Source: Mesostigma viride (Eukaryota; Streptophyta; Mesostigmatophyceae; Mesostigmatales; Mesostigmataceae). From it: a stretch of DNA of 64,000 nucleotides. A program made the translations under genes and the position numbers. The notes under the pieces are model-generated. The model saw only the letters and a list, made by a program, of their open reading frames with translations. It was not told the origin of the DNA and searched no databases. Within the stretch, counting starts at the first letter, position 1, and the number at the start of each line of letters is the position of its first letter. Shown piece by piece: positions 47,786 to 58,836 of this stretch. The stretch covers positions 1,702,399 through 1,766,398 of the forward strand of contig RPFO01000164.1 of NCBI GenBank assembly GCA_009746045.1, read 5' to 3'.

Positions 47786-48291
47786 TTAAAAGGGAAGGCC
47801 AGTAATAAGAGCGGGCTACTAGGTCCCGTACCCGTTTACCACCCTGATGAGCAGCTAAGTCATGCAACTCAAAGAGCAAGGAGGAGCGACAGATAGGAGG
47901 GACATACAGGCGCCATTGAGGGGGAGAATCTGCTAATTGCACATATAAAAACCCACCTACAAATTTACAAGGGTGCCTGCCTAATTGTTGGGGATGGGCT
48001 GCAATGGCAGCTAAAGCTTCCGGCTCACCAGTGGCCGTAAATCTACTAATAAGGCGTTCAAGATCAGAGGTAGGCATCGCTACAGAGGTATCCAGAACAG
48101 GTTTAAAGAGGTCTCCTACCGCCTTGCCAAAGAGAAGGGGAGGTCCTAGAGGAACTATGTTATCATAAGACTTTCCTGACCTAGTCGCTATATGGCTAAG
48201 CGGTATAGAAATTTTATTTTTCCCCTCCCCCCCCACCGAGACCACAGGAAGGGCCTCACACGGGAGAGAGAGTCCTACGTGAGAAAGGAGA

Positions 48292-51200
48292 TCAGGCATG
48301 CATGCGAACAGCGGTATGAAAGAGATAGGCATAGGATTCATCATCAGGTAGTTCGCCATAAGGGGTTACACCCATAGTAGTAGGAACTAGAGTAGTATTG
48401 AGAACATCCAGGTCCTCGAAAAAGGAGTAATCTGCGCGACGGGAGAGTGCATCTGGTACTATATTATCTACACCCTTAACATACTGAAGTTTAAAAGGGG
48501 AAAACTGTGCTAAAAACTCCATCCAGCGCGCTTGACGAGGGTAAGGTTGGGTTGGGAGAGAAGATGAGTAAGGGGACGGTGATCCGTTTGGATAACTAAT
48601 CTATAAGGATCTATTTCACAGGGTTCATTCAGGCAGACATCAAATTGAGCACCTTTAAGAAAGTGCTGCCACGCATGGCCGGCAACAATACACCACCGCT
48701 AAGAGTTCCTGCTGGTGTACGGGATAGTTACGCTCCGCAGGGAGCATTGTCCTAGAGATGTACTCAATTGGCTGTAAGCCCTGACCCTGATCCTGGAGAA
48801 GGACGCCCCCTATAGCTACCTTACTAGCGTCTGTAGCTACCACAAAGGGTTTGGTAGTATCCGGTAGGATGAGTACGGGAGGGGAGAGGAGTAGGGATTT
48901 TAAACACTGAAAGGCCGACTGACATTCAGTACTCCAGGCAAAGGGGATATCCTTCTTTAATAAATGATTAATAGGGGCTGCTATAGTTGCGAAGCGCGGG
49001 ATAAAACGCCTATAGTAAGAGGCAATCCCTAGAAAACTACGTACACCTTTAACGTCGGTAGGGGTAGGCCATTCCTGAATTGACTTAGTTTTATCCGGGT
49101 CGGTAGCGACCCCGGCATCTGACAAAACGTGTCCTAAAAATGGTACACTCCTACCAGAACGAACTTTAGCACGGCGAGCCCACAAGGAATTTTCAGCCAT
49201 TATCTCTAATACTTTCTTTAAGTCGTACGTAGGTGCGTTTCAAAATCAGGAGAGTAAATAAGGATATCATCTAGGTAAGCTTGAGCACAAGAACGGTCAT
49301 GCTCAGATAAAGAAACAGAGGAGAAGGAAGGATCCTTTAACTCGTCGTCTGTCCCACTACCTCTGGAGAGGACTGAGTTTTTCTCAGTCCTCTCCTGAGG
49401 ACCGAGTTTTGAGGTTCTGTACAAAATTCGCCCCGGTCAGAATGTTCGACAAAAAAATTCTCTCAAAATTTATTCAAATACTACGTGAAAAGATCTTTCT
49501 TGGACATATTTTTGGGATTTTTTTGGATTTGGTATGAGCGGCTAAATGTACGGTCAAAGTACAGGTGGTAAGGGTACTTTTCCACGTGAAACCCAAGTTC
49601 CGGAAATGCACGACCTAGCCATGGCGGCTCGCGCCCATGCATGCAGTTTACGTTTGCGGACGATTTAGCTGTCCAAACTCAGGAAATAGATTTTATATGA
49701 CCTGTAGATGATAAATCCTAATTTTTAGCTCGCGGGGATGCGATTTACCCGGTGTCGGCACTGTTCTTGCTGGAAAAAACTGCGATAAGGCAGGTCGACG
49801 GAATTGATGACTGCGCTTGCTTTCCGGCGCAATTTCAATGGCTGATAGGTTTGTTTCTACATTTTAACATGTATTGTATTAGAATAAATTGAGTGACAGT
49901 ATAGATTTGATGATTTCGACCACTCTGTCACGTCATGGTCTATGTGCCGCAAAGTGCCACTTTTGCGGGCACCGCCTGGGCCAAGGTAACGCCAGCCGTG
50001 CCAGGTAAAGTCGGATTATCGTTGCCTCTTCGTTTCTTGATGTTCTTACATAAGTTTAAGCTTGCCAGGCGTTGTCAGGTTCAAGTCTTGATGCTCTTTC
50101 TTGACCGTTGCCTGCCCCTCTCTAAAACCCCCTTTTCAGATGATGTTAGCAGGCATTTGCCTTAACCCAGTGTAGTTGTGCAGGGTTTTAGGAGCTGTGC
50201 AGGTTTAAACACCTTCATAGATGTTAGTTATTCTTTTTCTACGTTCATACTGCATGATTGTGTGGCCACGGGCTGCGTCAAGGGTGCTTTCAAGCTTATA
50301 CGGGTGAGTGAAAAGTCTTGGTGACAAACCACTGCCATCATGTGCCAGCAACTATGTTGGCCACATCATGGCAAGGCAAAACAGTTATAGCCATATCTAT
50401 TGTTGTTAGAAACAATGGAAAGATGCTAACCTACCCATTATATTGGTGGTTGACACTTATAACATAACCCTTTGTTGGTAGGTATCCAAGCCCATTCCCT
50501 ACGTGCATGCATAGGCTCTCACTACATGATAAGGTATGATACAACTGCAGTATGATGATGCAAGTGTGTTGTCCTGTTACGCTTGAAGGGAAATGAGGTG
50601 ATTGGGATGGTTGGTGGCCACGGTGGTGTGTAGTATGACCGCACTTACATGCTAGCAAAGTTAGCAAAAGCCCCATTCCTCTCCTGAGGACTGAGAGTTT
50701 TTTCATTGTTTCAGGCAGTGGCAGTGGCCAAATTGAGCCCAGTTTTTTGCCACGTTTCAAGAACTATATTGTTTACATGCCTATATTTTTCTAACGTGCA
50801 CCATGATTTGATTAAATTTTCCCCACTCGCTCTTATCCCGAAAAATGCAAATTCGCCGAGGGTGTCATATGTCCGAGTAATTTCCAGGTGTTTGGGTCAA
50901 ATTTTCACTAACGCAGTATTTTTTCCAGCAAAATGACATCAAATACACCCTCGATCCACATCAAAACAATTGGGATGGACCCCCCACCTAGTCGCTACAC
51001 GCGGTTGAAAAAGGTCAACTCAGTCCTCTTTTGAGGACTGAGTTGGGACAGACGACGAGTTAAATCAGAGGACACTTGAGGAAGGTGAGAATTCCCCATA
51101 ACAGGTCTAAGCACTTCATTCATTAACATTTGAAAAGAGGCAGGAGAGTTACAGAGTCCCATAGCCGCTACTCTAAACTGGTAATGACCAAAAGGGGTAG

Positions 51201-51573
51201 CAAAGGCGGTTTTATGGCAATCCTCAGGAGCTATACGCAGTTGCCAAAAACCATCCGCACAATCCAGTACTGTGAAACACGTGGAACCTTTAACCTTATT
51301 AAATATATCATCAATTCGAGGTAGAGGGTATTTAGACTTCACAGTAATATCATTCAACTTCCTATAATCAGTAACTAGGCGAAACTTGCCATTTGGCTTA
51401 GGAACTAACAGGACACCAGCTGAGTAGGGGGAGTTACTAGGCTCTATCAATCCTGCTTCTAATAGTGACACTAAAATCTGTTTTAGTTCCTTTAACCCTT
51501 CAACTGTCAAAACTCGAACCACGAGAACGGACTGAGTTTGGGTATCTTTGTGCGCCTGAGAGTAACTAGCCAA
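48292..51573 (-). pseudogene. Reverse transcriptase and RNase H region of the fossil, split by a TTAA element
   Basis: Upstream part at 51,573-51,064: LVTDYRKLNDITVKSKYPLP, FTVLDCADGFWQLRIAPEDC and a following GLCNSPASFQ. Downstream part at 49,336-48,292: AYLDDILIYS (the YxDD box), a connection region and RNase H-like sequence (FVVATDASKVAIGGVLLQD). All are standard Ty3/gypsy landmarks. The element at 49,341-51,059 separates them. Broken. Confidence 0.85.
49341..51059 (-). mobile_element. TTAA-class element E1, divergent relative with different termini
   Basis: 1,719 bp flanked by TTAA (49,337-49,340 and 51,060-51,063), with 16-bp inverted ends CTCGTCGTCTGTCCCA. Subterminal palindromes built on actcagtcc/ggactgagt lie at both ends. 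The interior shares blocks with copies A-D (atggcggctcgcgcccatgc; accgcctgggccaaggtaac) in the opposite orientation to B. It has the same length class and target but different terminal repeats. Confidence 0.75.
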
Positions 51574-53571
51574 ATAACATTTTCTGGCCCACCCTTGGAA
51601 CCAAGCATGCTTTTATATCAAATAATGTTTGGGAAATTTGGTTGGTCACATATCCATGCCCTACACCTGCTATAAATAGCACCCCCCTCAGGGGGGTACA
51701 GTGCACATGGGGTTGGAGACATATATAATGCATTATCGACCATTTACACAAATCAGTTGGCCCTGGCCTTTTAAAGGCAGGTTATTATAATCATAGACAT
51801 GCCATCAATGCATTCACAACATGAAATGTCACAAAACTGTGAACGCTAGCTACAAAATGGCCAAAGCCAGCTGGCACCGTTATAACGGTACCAGCTGGCA
51901 GGGGTATAAATGGTAGCATAACAACACAAAACTTTATTCCAATTGGCATGAAACGACAAGGGATGCCCAAATGGGCATAATGCACCATACCCAGGTGATA
52001 AAACAAGAGACCATGCCATATAACACATGCCAACATGCCGCAAGGGGCCAAAATGGCACTAGTGCGCGCGCGCGGTATAGATAGCGCATGACTAGCCAAG
52101 GGTGTAGCTAAATGTCAATTAGGCTACCTGGCTATGTGCCAAACTACGGATTGCGCCTCTGGGTGCGCAGATACTGCCTCCTACGAGGCCCTGTCAGCTG
52201 GGTGCCAGCTGCCAGCGTGTGGGTCGTGCGGCCATTGGCCTCAGCCCTCACGCGGCCAGCCGGGCTGCGGGCTGACAGGGGCTGCATGGCACGCTGGCGG
52301 CGGGCGTCGTCGTCGGGGCCAGCCACTGGCCCAGCGTGGAACCTGAGATAAGCCAGCATATAAGACACAAGACCATGCTAAAAAATAGGTGAAATGCTCA
52401 TTAATCAAGGCCTCAAGCGCGCGTCAAAGGGGTGGCAAGGAGCTACATCACTAACGCACCCAATGAATGACAAAACACCTCCACGTTCTTTGCAACAATA
52501 AAGAAAACAAAAGGAACGAGTTGGTAATGCTTCCATGCAGACAGGTATTGGGCATCTCCATGTTTGTCACATGCCATGGATGCAAAATAAGGAGGTGGGC
52601 GTTGGCCAGCAAAACAAGAAGCCATGCCTAAAACTGGTCAGAAAAGAACTTTTCTCGGGATGTTTGAGCCAGGAAAAGCACTGGGTAATCACATTTACCA
52701 TACTACTAACCAATACCAACCGTTATCACGCTATTTCCGTTGCAGCCTCAGCTAACAGCGACCAAACATGGTCTAAAATCTGCTTGACCTGATGGTATTC
52801 CACAACCATGACAAGCCGATGCGTAGAGGCAGCAAAACAACAAAATGACAATCACAAGCCCTCGATTATAACCCTGATATTAGTTAGAAACAATAATACA
52901 ACCATATACGGTTAACGGAACACGCTAGGAGGCTAGAACGTACCAGGTCGGAACAGCAGATTACCTTTCCTGCGGGAGCCAGAACGCCCGATTCATGGAC
53001 GTAGCCTCGAGCCTTTCCTGGCTGCCAGGTCTAGCAAATCTGGTTGGGAACAACTTCAAACGTTTATCCATGCGCAAATATCTCGAAAATTTCCGCCTAG
53101 CAACATGCAGCACTCGCACTGTCACCGCCTGGCCGCTAACATGATTTGCTGCGCCTACCAGCACCCCGAGACCCATCTACGCATCTTCAAACGTTCCATG
53201 GCTAGGGGTTTAACGTTTTTATGACTTAAAAATCATGCCTACAAAATTTGAGTCCATTATGTCAAGCTATTCTCTCGTACCAGTCAGTTGTGTGCACCGC
53301 CATAGCCGTGCGCGTCAATATTTTTCATGCACGTCGGTCCCGTTGGACCATGGTACCCCCCTAACTTTGCTCAAGCATATCTCCCTGGCCAGGTGTCCAA
53401 AGTACGGTCTGAAGTGCTCTACGGAAAGCTGACGTCTAGATCTTTCAATCCCGCCAGGTGGCACCATCAAATTATTTTTGGCGCGGCGCCTGCAAGGCGC
53501 ACAAACTCAGTCCGTTAGAGTGGCGCCAGTTCAACTGGCGCCACGAAAACGGACTCAGTACAGTTTAAGGG
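51496..53571. mobile_element. TTAA-class element E2
   Basis: 2,076 bp between TTAA copies (51,492-51,495 and 53,572-53,575), with inverted ends CCCTTCAACTGT at left and CCCTTAAACTGT read inward at right. The CCCTT end and TTAA target are typical of piggyBac. A subterminal cggactgagtttg motif appears at both ends, shared with E1. A perfect 23-bp palindrome centred on agttcaact (arms tggcgccagtt) sits at about 53,521-53,543. No transposase is seen. Confidence 0.75.
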
Positions 53572-53575
53572 TTAA

Positions 53576-54370
53576 TTCGGTAGGGCCCATTCTATACATC
53601 GGAGAGTGCGTAGGAACTGCACCGTCCTTGATGACTACACGGTGTAAAACAGAACGAGGAGGAGGATAAGAAGGAGTCTTTTCTTCAAAAACTTTTGAGG
53701 AATCTATCACAGCCATGTATCTTACTATTTCATTTTCAGTAAATCCCACTCCTATTGTATCCACGGTGTTTACATCTATATCCACACTATTATTAGTGAT
53801 AGGTATCTCCTGTACTTCTAACTGAAGGAACATACATAATAAGTATCCGTATTCCTTTAGTTCAGATCGCAATTCATCTTTGGACATTAATACTTCAGGT
53901 ATAGGTCTTACAGGAGGATCAACAGGCGTAGGAGGAGTAATATCTACCAAGGATAAATTTTCTAATCTATAATGACGTTCCGGTACCCAGTAAGAGCTAT
54001 CTGGAAACCAAATGACCATGGTATCATAATTAATAGTAATCTTATTATCCTGGTGCCAATCTAATCCTAGTAATACATCAGCGGTAGTGATAGGGCCTAT
54101 AGTGGCCGTCAGGTTGATAGTACGTCCTTGTATGACCAGGGGAAGGGACACCGTACCCGGGGAATGACTGGTGCGACCGTCAGCATAATGAACAGTGACA
54201 GGTTTGGTGTGAGGGATAGGGACTAGTCCTAAACGCCTAACCAGGGCCTCGCTCACAAAGGAGCTAGCCGCACCGCTATCTACCAACACAGAGACATTCA
54301 AAAGTTCATCAGCATGCAAGAAGGGGTCTACAACAGTATGGGGAACGGTTAAGCCACCATTCAAAAACAT
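53576..54370 (-). pseudogene. Aspartic protease region of the fossil
   Basis: A minus frame with LVDSGAASSFVSEALVRRLG (the DSGA active-site motif), followed by a retropepsin-like VLLGLDWHQDN. It lies between gag and reverse transcriptase as expected for Ty3/gypsy. Confidence 0.75.
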
Positions 54371-54503
54371 AAGAGGACGGACACGTAGTGGTAGGGATGA
54401 TATTTCAGCTCCTACAGAGGTTATAAAAACAGGCAGACAAAAATTATTATCTGGGGTATACTATCTATTAAGGACCTGTCCAGGTTACCCCCGGCTGACA
54501 GGC

Positions 54504-56197
54504 CTACTGTTCCCCCTCCCCCCCCAAATCCATAGGAACTAACCCCGAAGAAGACCCTGGCGAAAAAGCCACTGCTGGAGGGTCACGAGGGATCGAAGAG
54601 GGAGCGGGAGCCTGATTATCATAGGGGAACCCTGGGGGTCCTGTCTGCACAGCATTCAGCCTACTAGGGGTAGCTGCTGAGGGAATGCGTCCTGGATTGG
54701 GACGAATGGGAGCACGCTGAGGGGTACGAGGAGGGCGAGCGTCGGGATGCTCAAGGGGGAGCAACCGAAAGGAACTTGGGGCACTCACGTTTAAGATGAA
54801 CTACTTCCTTACAATGATAGCATGTGATATGAGAGACATCAAGAGCTGAAAGGTCAGTAACGCAAATATCTAATTCTTCTACATAGGAGTTCTCCTCCTC
54901 AGGGGTAAGGATAATATTATTAATACGGGAACGGGTAGGAAGAGAAGGAGTGGTGAAGAAATCTGCTACTCGTAAGAGATGCTGGCGCACATGCTTGAGG
55001 GGCAGATCAGTAAAACGGTAGGCAGAGAACTGGCGCTTTACTTCACGTAATAAGCTAGGGTCTACTGAGGCCTTGGAGGAAGCGAGCACGTACTTCTGCG
55101 CCCGACAAATCCCTAATTCGTACCATCTGTGCATCAAATTCTTTCATATACTGATATATATGATTTACTCATATATGATTTACTCATATATGATTTAGTA
55201 CCCTGCTGCAAGGTACCAAAGGCTAGTCTATCCTGCCAATCGGCATCAGGAGGGACTAAATGGTTTTCTAAACGCTTAAACAATTCTGCTACTGAGTTAG
55301 GGTAGGCATGAGAGGCCAAAGACTCACACTGGATAAGGTTAGCAAGCTCAGGAGTAATACAGGTAGTAAGATAGTGAGGAACTAGTACAGCATCAGAGAG
55401 ACGCCATCTGTTATGATTTTGCCACGACTCGGTATTCTGGGTAAGCAACATAATGAAAGTGAAAAACTGTTGAGGGGTAGACCTTAACATCCAACTTGGG
55501 TAGGTTAGCAAAGAGGGGAAGAGCAGGGGGCTTAGGGGGATTAGACAAGTCAGTTTTACCCATGGGGCCACTGTCTTCCACTGCTACATACGTGGGATAG
55601 AAAGAAGGAAGAGGAAAGGTTTTGGATAGAGGTCTAGAAGGGGCCACCGTTTCAGGGTGGTGCCCGTAGGAGAAGGGAACAGCATATTGTTCACGGAGGG
55701 AGGAGTAGGCAAAATGATCATAATTCCTATCATCTAGGGGCATGGTGCTGAAATCGCTATTAACTTCTAAATCAGCCACACGGGTAGGGACCTGGGCAGC
55801 CTCATAGGCCGTATCAGGGTAGGACCAAGAGGCAGGGGGATAGAAGGGGACTGCACTAGGGCGCCCAGAAGGGCCGACAGGGGCAGAGGTACGACCCGTG
55901 TGAAAGGAAGGGATGGAAGGCACAGGGTGGGTAGGAGGTCTAGAAACATTGTCAGGGTGTGAGGACCTAATAGTAGGTTGAGCCAAGGTTGCAGGAGGGG
56001 CAGGGGCCTGGTTCAGGGTAAAGGAGGGGTCATCACTAAATCTGACACGCATACGTTGTTCATAGGTAGGAGGGGTAAGTGAGGGACGACGGCGACCACC
56101 AGTAACAGGAGAAGGAGGTGAGGTACGAAGATTACCTTGAGGAGTGAGATGGTGCACCGTTTCAAGTGAGTCCCGTCGGTTACCACGAGTATTGGTA

Positions 56198-56244
<47 letters not shown>

Positions 56245-56283
56245 GGTAGGTATAGGCGTCATATCTCCACCCACTGGGTCCAT
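54504..56283 (-). pseudogene. gag region of the fossil, with zinc knuckle and Asn run
   Basis: Several minus frames cover a Pro/Ser-rich N-terminal part that starts MDPVGGDMTPIPT and a run of about 16 Asn encoded by (tta)n on plus (about 56,198-56,246). A helical capsid-like stretch follows, and a CCHC knuckle (CYHCKEVVHLKREC) near 54,790-54,830. The tail is Pro-rich. Broken. Confidence 0.7.
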
Positions 56284-56408
56284 CTTTAATTAAGTAAGGG
56301 AATAGGAATCTAAATGAAAGCAATAAAGGAAAAGGACAAGGCCTAATTTAAAGCAAGGAAGGAAAAAGGAAAAATATTTAATGTCCTAAGAAAGGAAAAC
56401 AATTGAAA

Positions 56409-56801
56409 TCAATCCTTTTTAACAACAGTAATGGATAGGGAACCGAATTCTAAGGTGAGAGGAGTATCCAAGGTAGATGAGGATGCAGCCCGTTTAGGGG
56501 GAGACGAAGGAGGGGTAGCAAAATCTAGAGCTTCTACAGGAGGACGACCATGAGGAGTAGAACGTACGTGTAGGCCTAAATCTGATACACTATGGTCTAT
56601 AAGGAATTGTTGGGCTTCCTCGAAGGTAACAAATTTCTTATACCTAACTATATTATATGTACGGTTTTGCACTATCTTCCTAGCATCTGACCAAGAGAGG
56701 AAAATGGCTGACCATTGAGGGGTAATAACTACGTAATATTTAGCTAAGCTATTGTCACTGGACGAATGGGAAGGCGCAGTAAAAACACGACGCTGGCTCA
56801 T
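56409..56801 (-). CDS. Viroplasmin / RNase H1 hybrid-binding-domain-like ORF of the fossil
   Basis: 130 codons. The core AKYYVVITPQWSAIFLSWSD and the later YKKFVTFEEAQQFLIDH match the pattern of the RNase HI N-terminal domain and caulimovirus viroplasmin (YVV...G.y.SW.ea...v.gy....yk.F.t.eeA..fl). In this family the domain binds RNA/DNA hybrids. It lies upstream of gag as a separate frame. The remainder is Ser/Pro-rich. Confidence 0.6.
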   Translation of the reverse strand: MSQRRVFTAPSHSSSDNSLAKYYVVITPQWSAIFLSWSDARKIVQNRTYNIVRYKKFVTFEEAQQFLIDHSVSDLGLHVRSTPHGRPPVEALDFATPPSSPPKRAASSSTLDTPLTLEFGSLSITVVKKD

Positions 56802-57329
56802 GGTAACGCACCTGGTGGGTCTTGTGACGTCACGCTAGAAGAAGGGGTAGGCGACTTATCTGGGCGATCTGGATCACCGAAAGCAGCATGAGGGCGGAAT
56901 TGTCCAGCGCTCGTCCTAAATCAGCGACCGAATAGTCCAGCGCTCGTCCTAAAGCAGCGACCCGTATCTCTGCGGGTGCGGCCGTCTAATAAAACAGCAG
57001 CACGAAGGAAAAAGGTGTAGGCTACCGCGACGCTAATCGTCTCACGCTGGCCGATCCGAACAATAATAATCCCCTATCTACGACAGGAAGCAACCGTAAG
57101 CAGGAAAACAAGGCGAAGGACAGGCTATCTACGAAAGGGTTTATCCGCTGCGAGCAGGTCTAGCATCTGGGCAGATCGTGTCCCGAACCGGGCAGCACTA
57201 CTCTCCCAGCTTGAAGGCGACCCGCCCATTACCTGTCAAGAAAGTGTCGTCTTCGTATCCCTGGACGCGGAAGGGTTCTTGCAAAGGCGTATGTGACAAA
57301 GGACCGTCGTCTCGTTCTCTACCTACGAA

Positions 57330-57345
57330 AGTTCCTCCGGAACCA
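57330..57345 (-). promoter_or_regulatory. Primer-binding site of the LTR element
   Basis: On minus, one base after the 5' LTR, tggttccggaggaac begins with TGG, the complement of a tRNA CCA end. The tRNA identity was not determined. Confidence 0.5.
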
Positions 57346-57346
57346 T

Positions 57347-57910
57347 TGTTACGTCCTGAACTTCTACCGCCACCTCTACCTCTAATGGGCCTGATGCTAC
57401 CTAAATTGGTCAGGCCTCCTCTACTCAAACCCCTAGCGAAAGACGAACGAGACGGAGCTGATCTCAATGCATTCACGTATGTGTTACTGTAATACGCCAT
57501 ACAACCATTTACCCGAACCCGTTTATTCCAGGAATAGAGGAAGGAAACACACTACACTGCCGTGACCCAAGCCTATATGTGTTAATTCATTTAACACACG
57601 CCGAGTGACCACACGAGGGGTAGAACGTGCATAAATGGTCACCAACGGTCCAACACGCTCGGGCCGACATGGCCCTCGCCTACAGATGCACCGGCACAGA
57701 CACAGATGCACGCTAGTCCACTACATTCTACCAAAGGATAAGGACCACTAATAAAGTACGCGGCGCGGCGCCCAAAAGCACCCAATGTACCACAGTACTG
57801 TTACGAGGACAATAGTGTCCCAGTTGGATCTACACGTAAACCTAGGGACGACCGAGGCAAGGGACCTAATTTACGTCCGTAACTACAACGAATTGTTACG
57901 CGACGTAACA
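57347..57910 (-). repeat. 5' LTR
   Basis: 564 bp, matching the 3' LTR except for one visible base near 57,715. It is followed on plus by GGTAG. Confidence 0.9.
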
Positions 57911-58042
57911 GGTAGCTTACATTCCCACCCTTGCATGAAGTAGCCTAGGATGTATTAAAAGCCATATGCCCCTTCTCAGGGATATGTGCTACATTGACTC
58001 CCAACGGAGTGATGTTGATAATTAATTAATTAATTAATTAAT

Positions 58043-58528
58043 AGTACTCTGTGGCCGGCATGCCCATGTGCATGACACGGAAGCACTTACTTACTTACAA
58101 TGGCTCCTAGGCGTTTAGTCCGGCTGCGCCATGCCTATTGAATAAAATATAGCACATCGACTGCGTCCCGTGAGCATTAAATTCTCAATAAAATGAGTGG
58201 GATGGAAAGGAATGTGTGCCTACTACTACTGATCGAGTTGTAAGCCCAGCCCGAAATTAATAAATTTTGTCACACGCACGACCGTCTGGGGGCTGTATCC
58301 TTCAAGTGACTGTCGTTTTGTCAAATGTGCTTTTACGGGCGGTAACAGCAGTGCAGCCAGCTAGGTTTTACCAAAAAAACAAAGAAGTAATAATTGAATT
58401 GTGCAGCCAGTTCAACGGTTGTTCGTTAACCAAACAAACAACCTAATAATCAGCTAATTGGACGGGCCCAGTAGCACTTAGTAGGTAAGTACTTGCGTGT
58501 CATGCACATGGGCATGTCACGGAGTACT
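58043..58528. repeat. Fold-back repeat with arms of about 50 bp
   Basis: The left arm (agtactctgtgg then catgcccatgtgcatgacac and a cttacttac end) is repeated inverted at about 58,481-58,528 with a few differences. The interior of about 390 bp has no ORF of note. It may be a small inverted-repeat element; a clean target duplication was not seen. Confidence 0.55.
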
Positions 58529-58661
58529 ACGCTAATCTCATTAGAAAATAATTACACGAAAGTTACAAATAGCGTCTGCATCATGCCCAAACCAGTTAGT
58601 CACTAGAGGGGGATATAATCCTCATCCGAGCTGTCCTCTACTGTAATGGCACACGAGGCAG
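58519..58661 (-). repeat. Segment shared with 32,236-32,380; encodes an acidic C-terminus
   Basis: On minus it reads to ITVEDSSDEDYIPL and a stop, then a 3' sequence matching the left-hand locus. Its upstream part, toward 58,800, is not similar to the left locus. It may be the remnant last exon of a duplicated gene or the 3' end of an unrecognised element. Confidence 0.55.
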
Positions 58662-58836
58662 TAGCACTTCCAACCGATAAAACACATTTGTCTCATTCCA
58701 AAGGGCCTTTCGGCTGAGCCGAATGAAAATTAACAATGCGAGGGGTGTACTGTACGACAACCAATTATCGGTTACCAGATCGACGGCATCACGCATGCCA
58801 GTAACTTGCAAACCCGGCTATACAAACTAACCCAAG

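Larger units (their letters stand above)
41989..48359 (-). pseudogene. Integrase region of the fossil, split by two TTAA elements
   Basis: The zinc-binding part lies at about 47,790-48,359 (AAHQGGKRVRDLVARSYYWP type). The catalytic core lies at 41,989-42,660, with WDSIMMDFVGPF and a later HSSSSHLVERLNRVVEEALR stretch, matching retroviral-type DDE integrases. Copies C and D sit between the two parts. Broken. Confidence 0.7.
36366..57910 (-). mobile_element. Complete but broken LTR retrotransposon fossil, Ty3/gypsy chromovirus type
   Basis: Two 564-bp LTRs (TGTTACG...CGTAACA) bound 21.5 kb and are flanked by a perfect 5-bp target duplication, GGTAG (36,361-36,365 and 57,911-57,915). Read on minus, the order is: 5' LTR, primer site, viroplasmin-like ORF, gag with zinc knuckle, protease, reverse transcriptase/RNase H, integrase, chromodomain-like segment, a large extra ORF, polypurine tract, 3' LTR. 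Five TTAA-class DNA elements lie inside the pol region and account for about half the length, so the native element is near 11 kb. It is dead: five insertions plus a few further disruptions. The LTRs differ at only one position that I can see, which implies recent arrival or homogenised LTRs. Confidence 0.9.
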
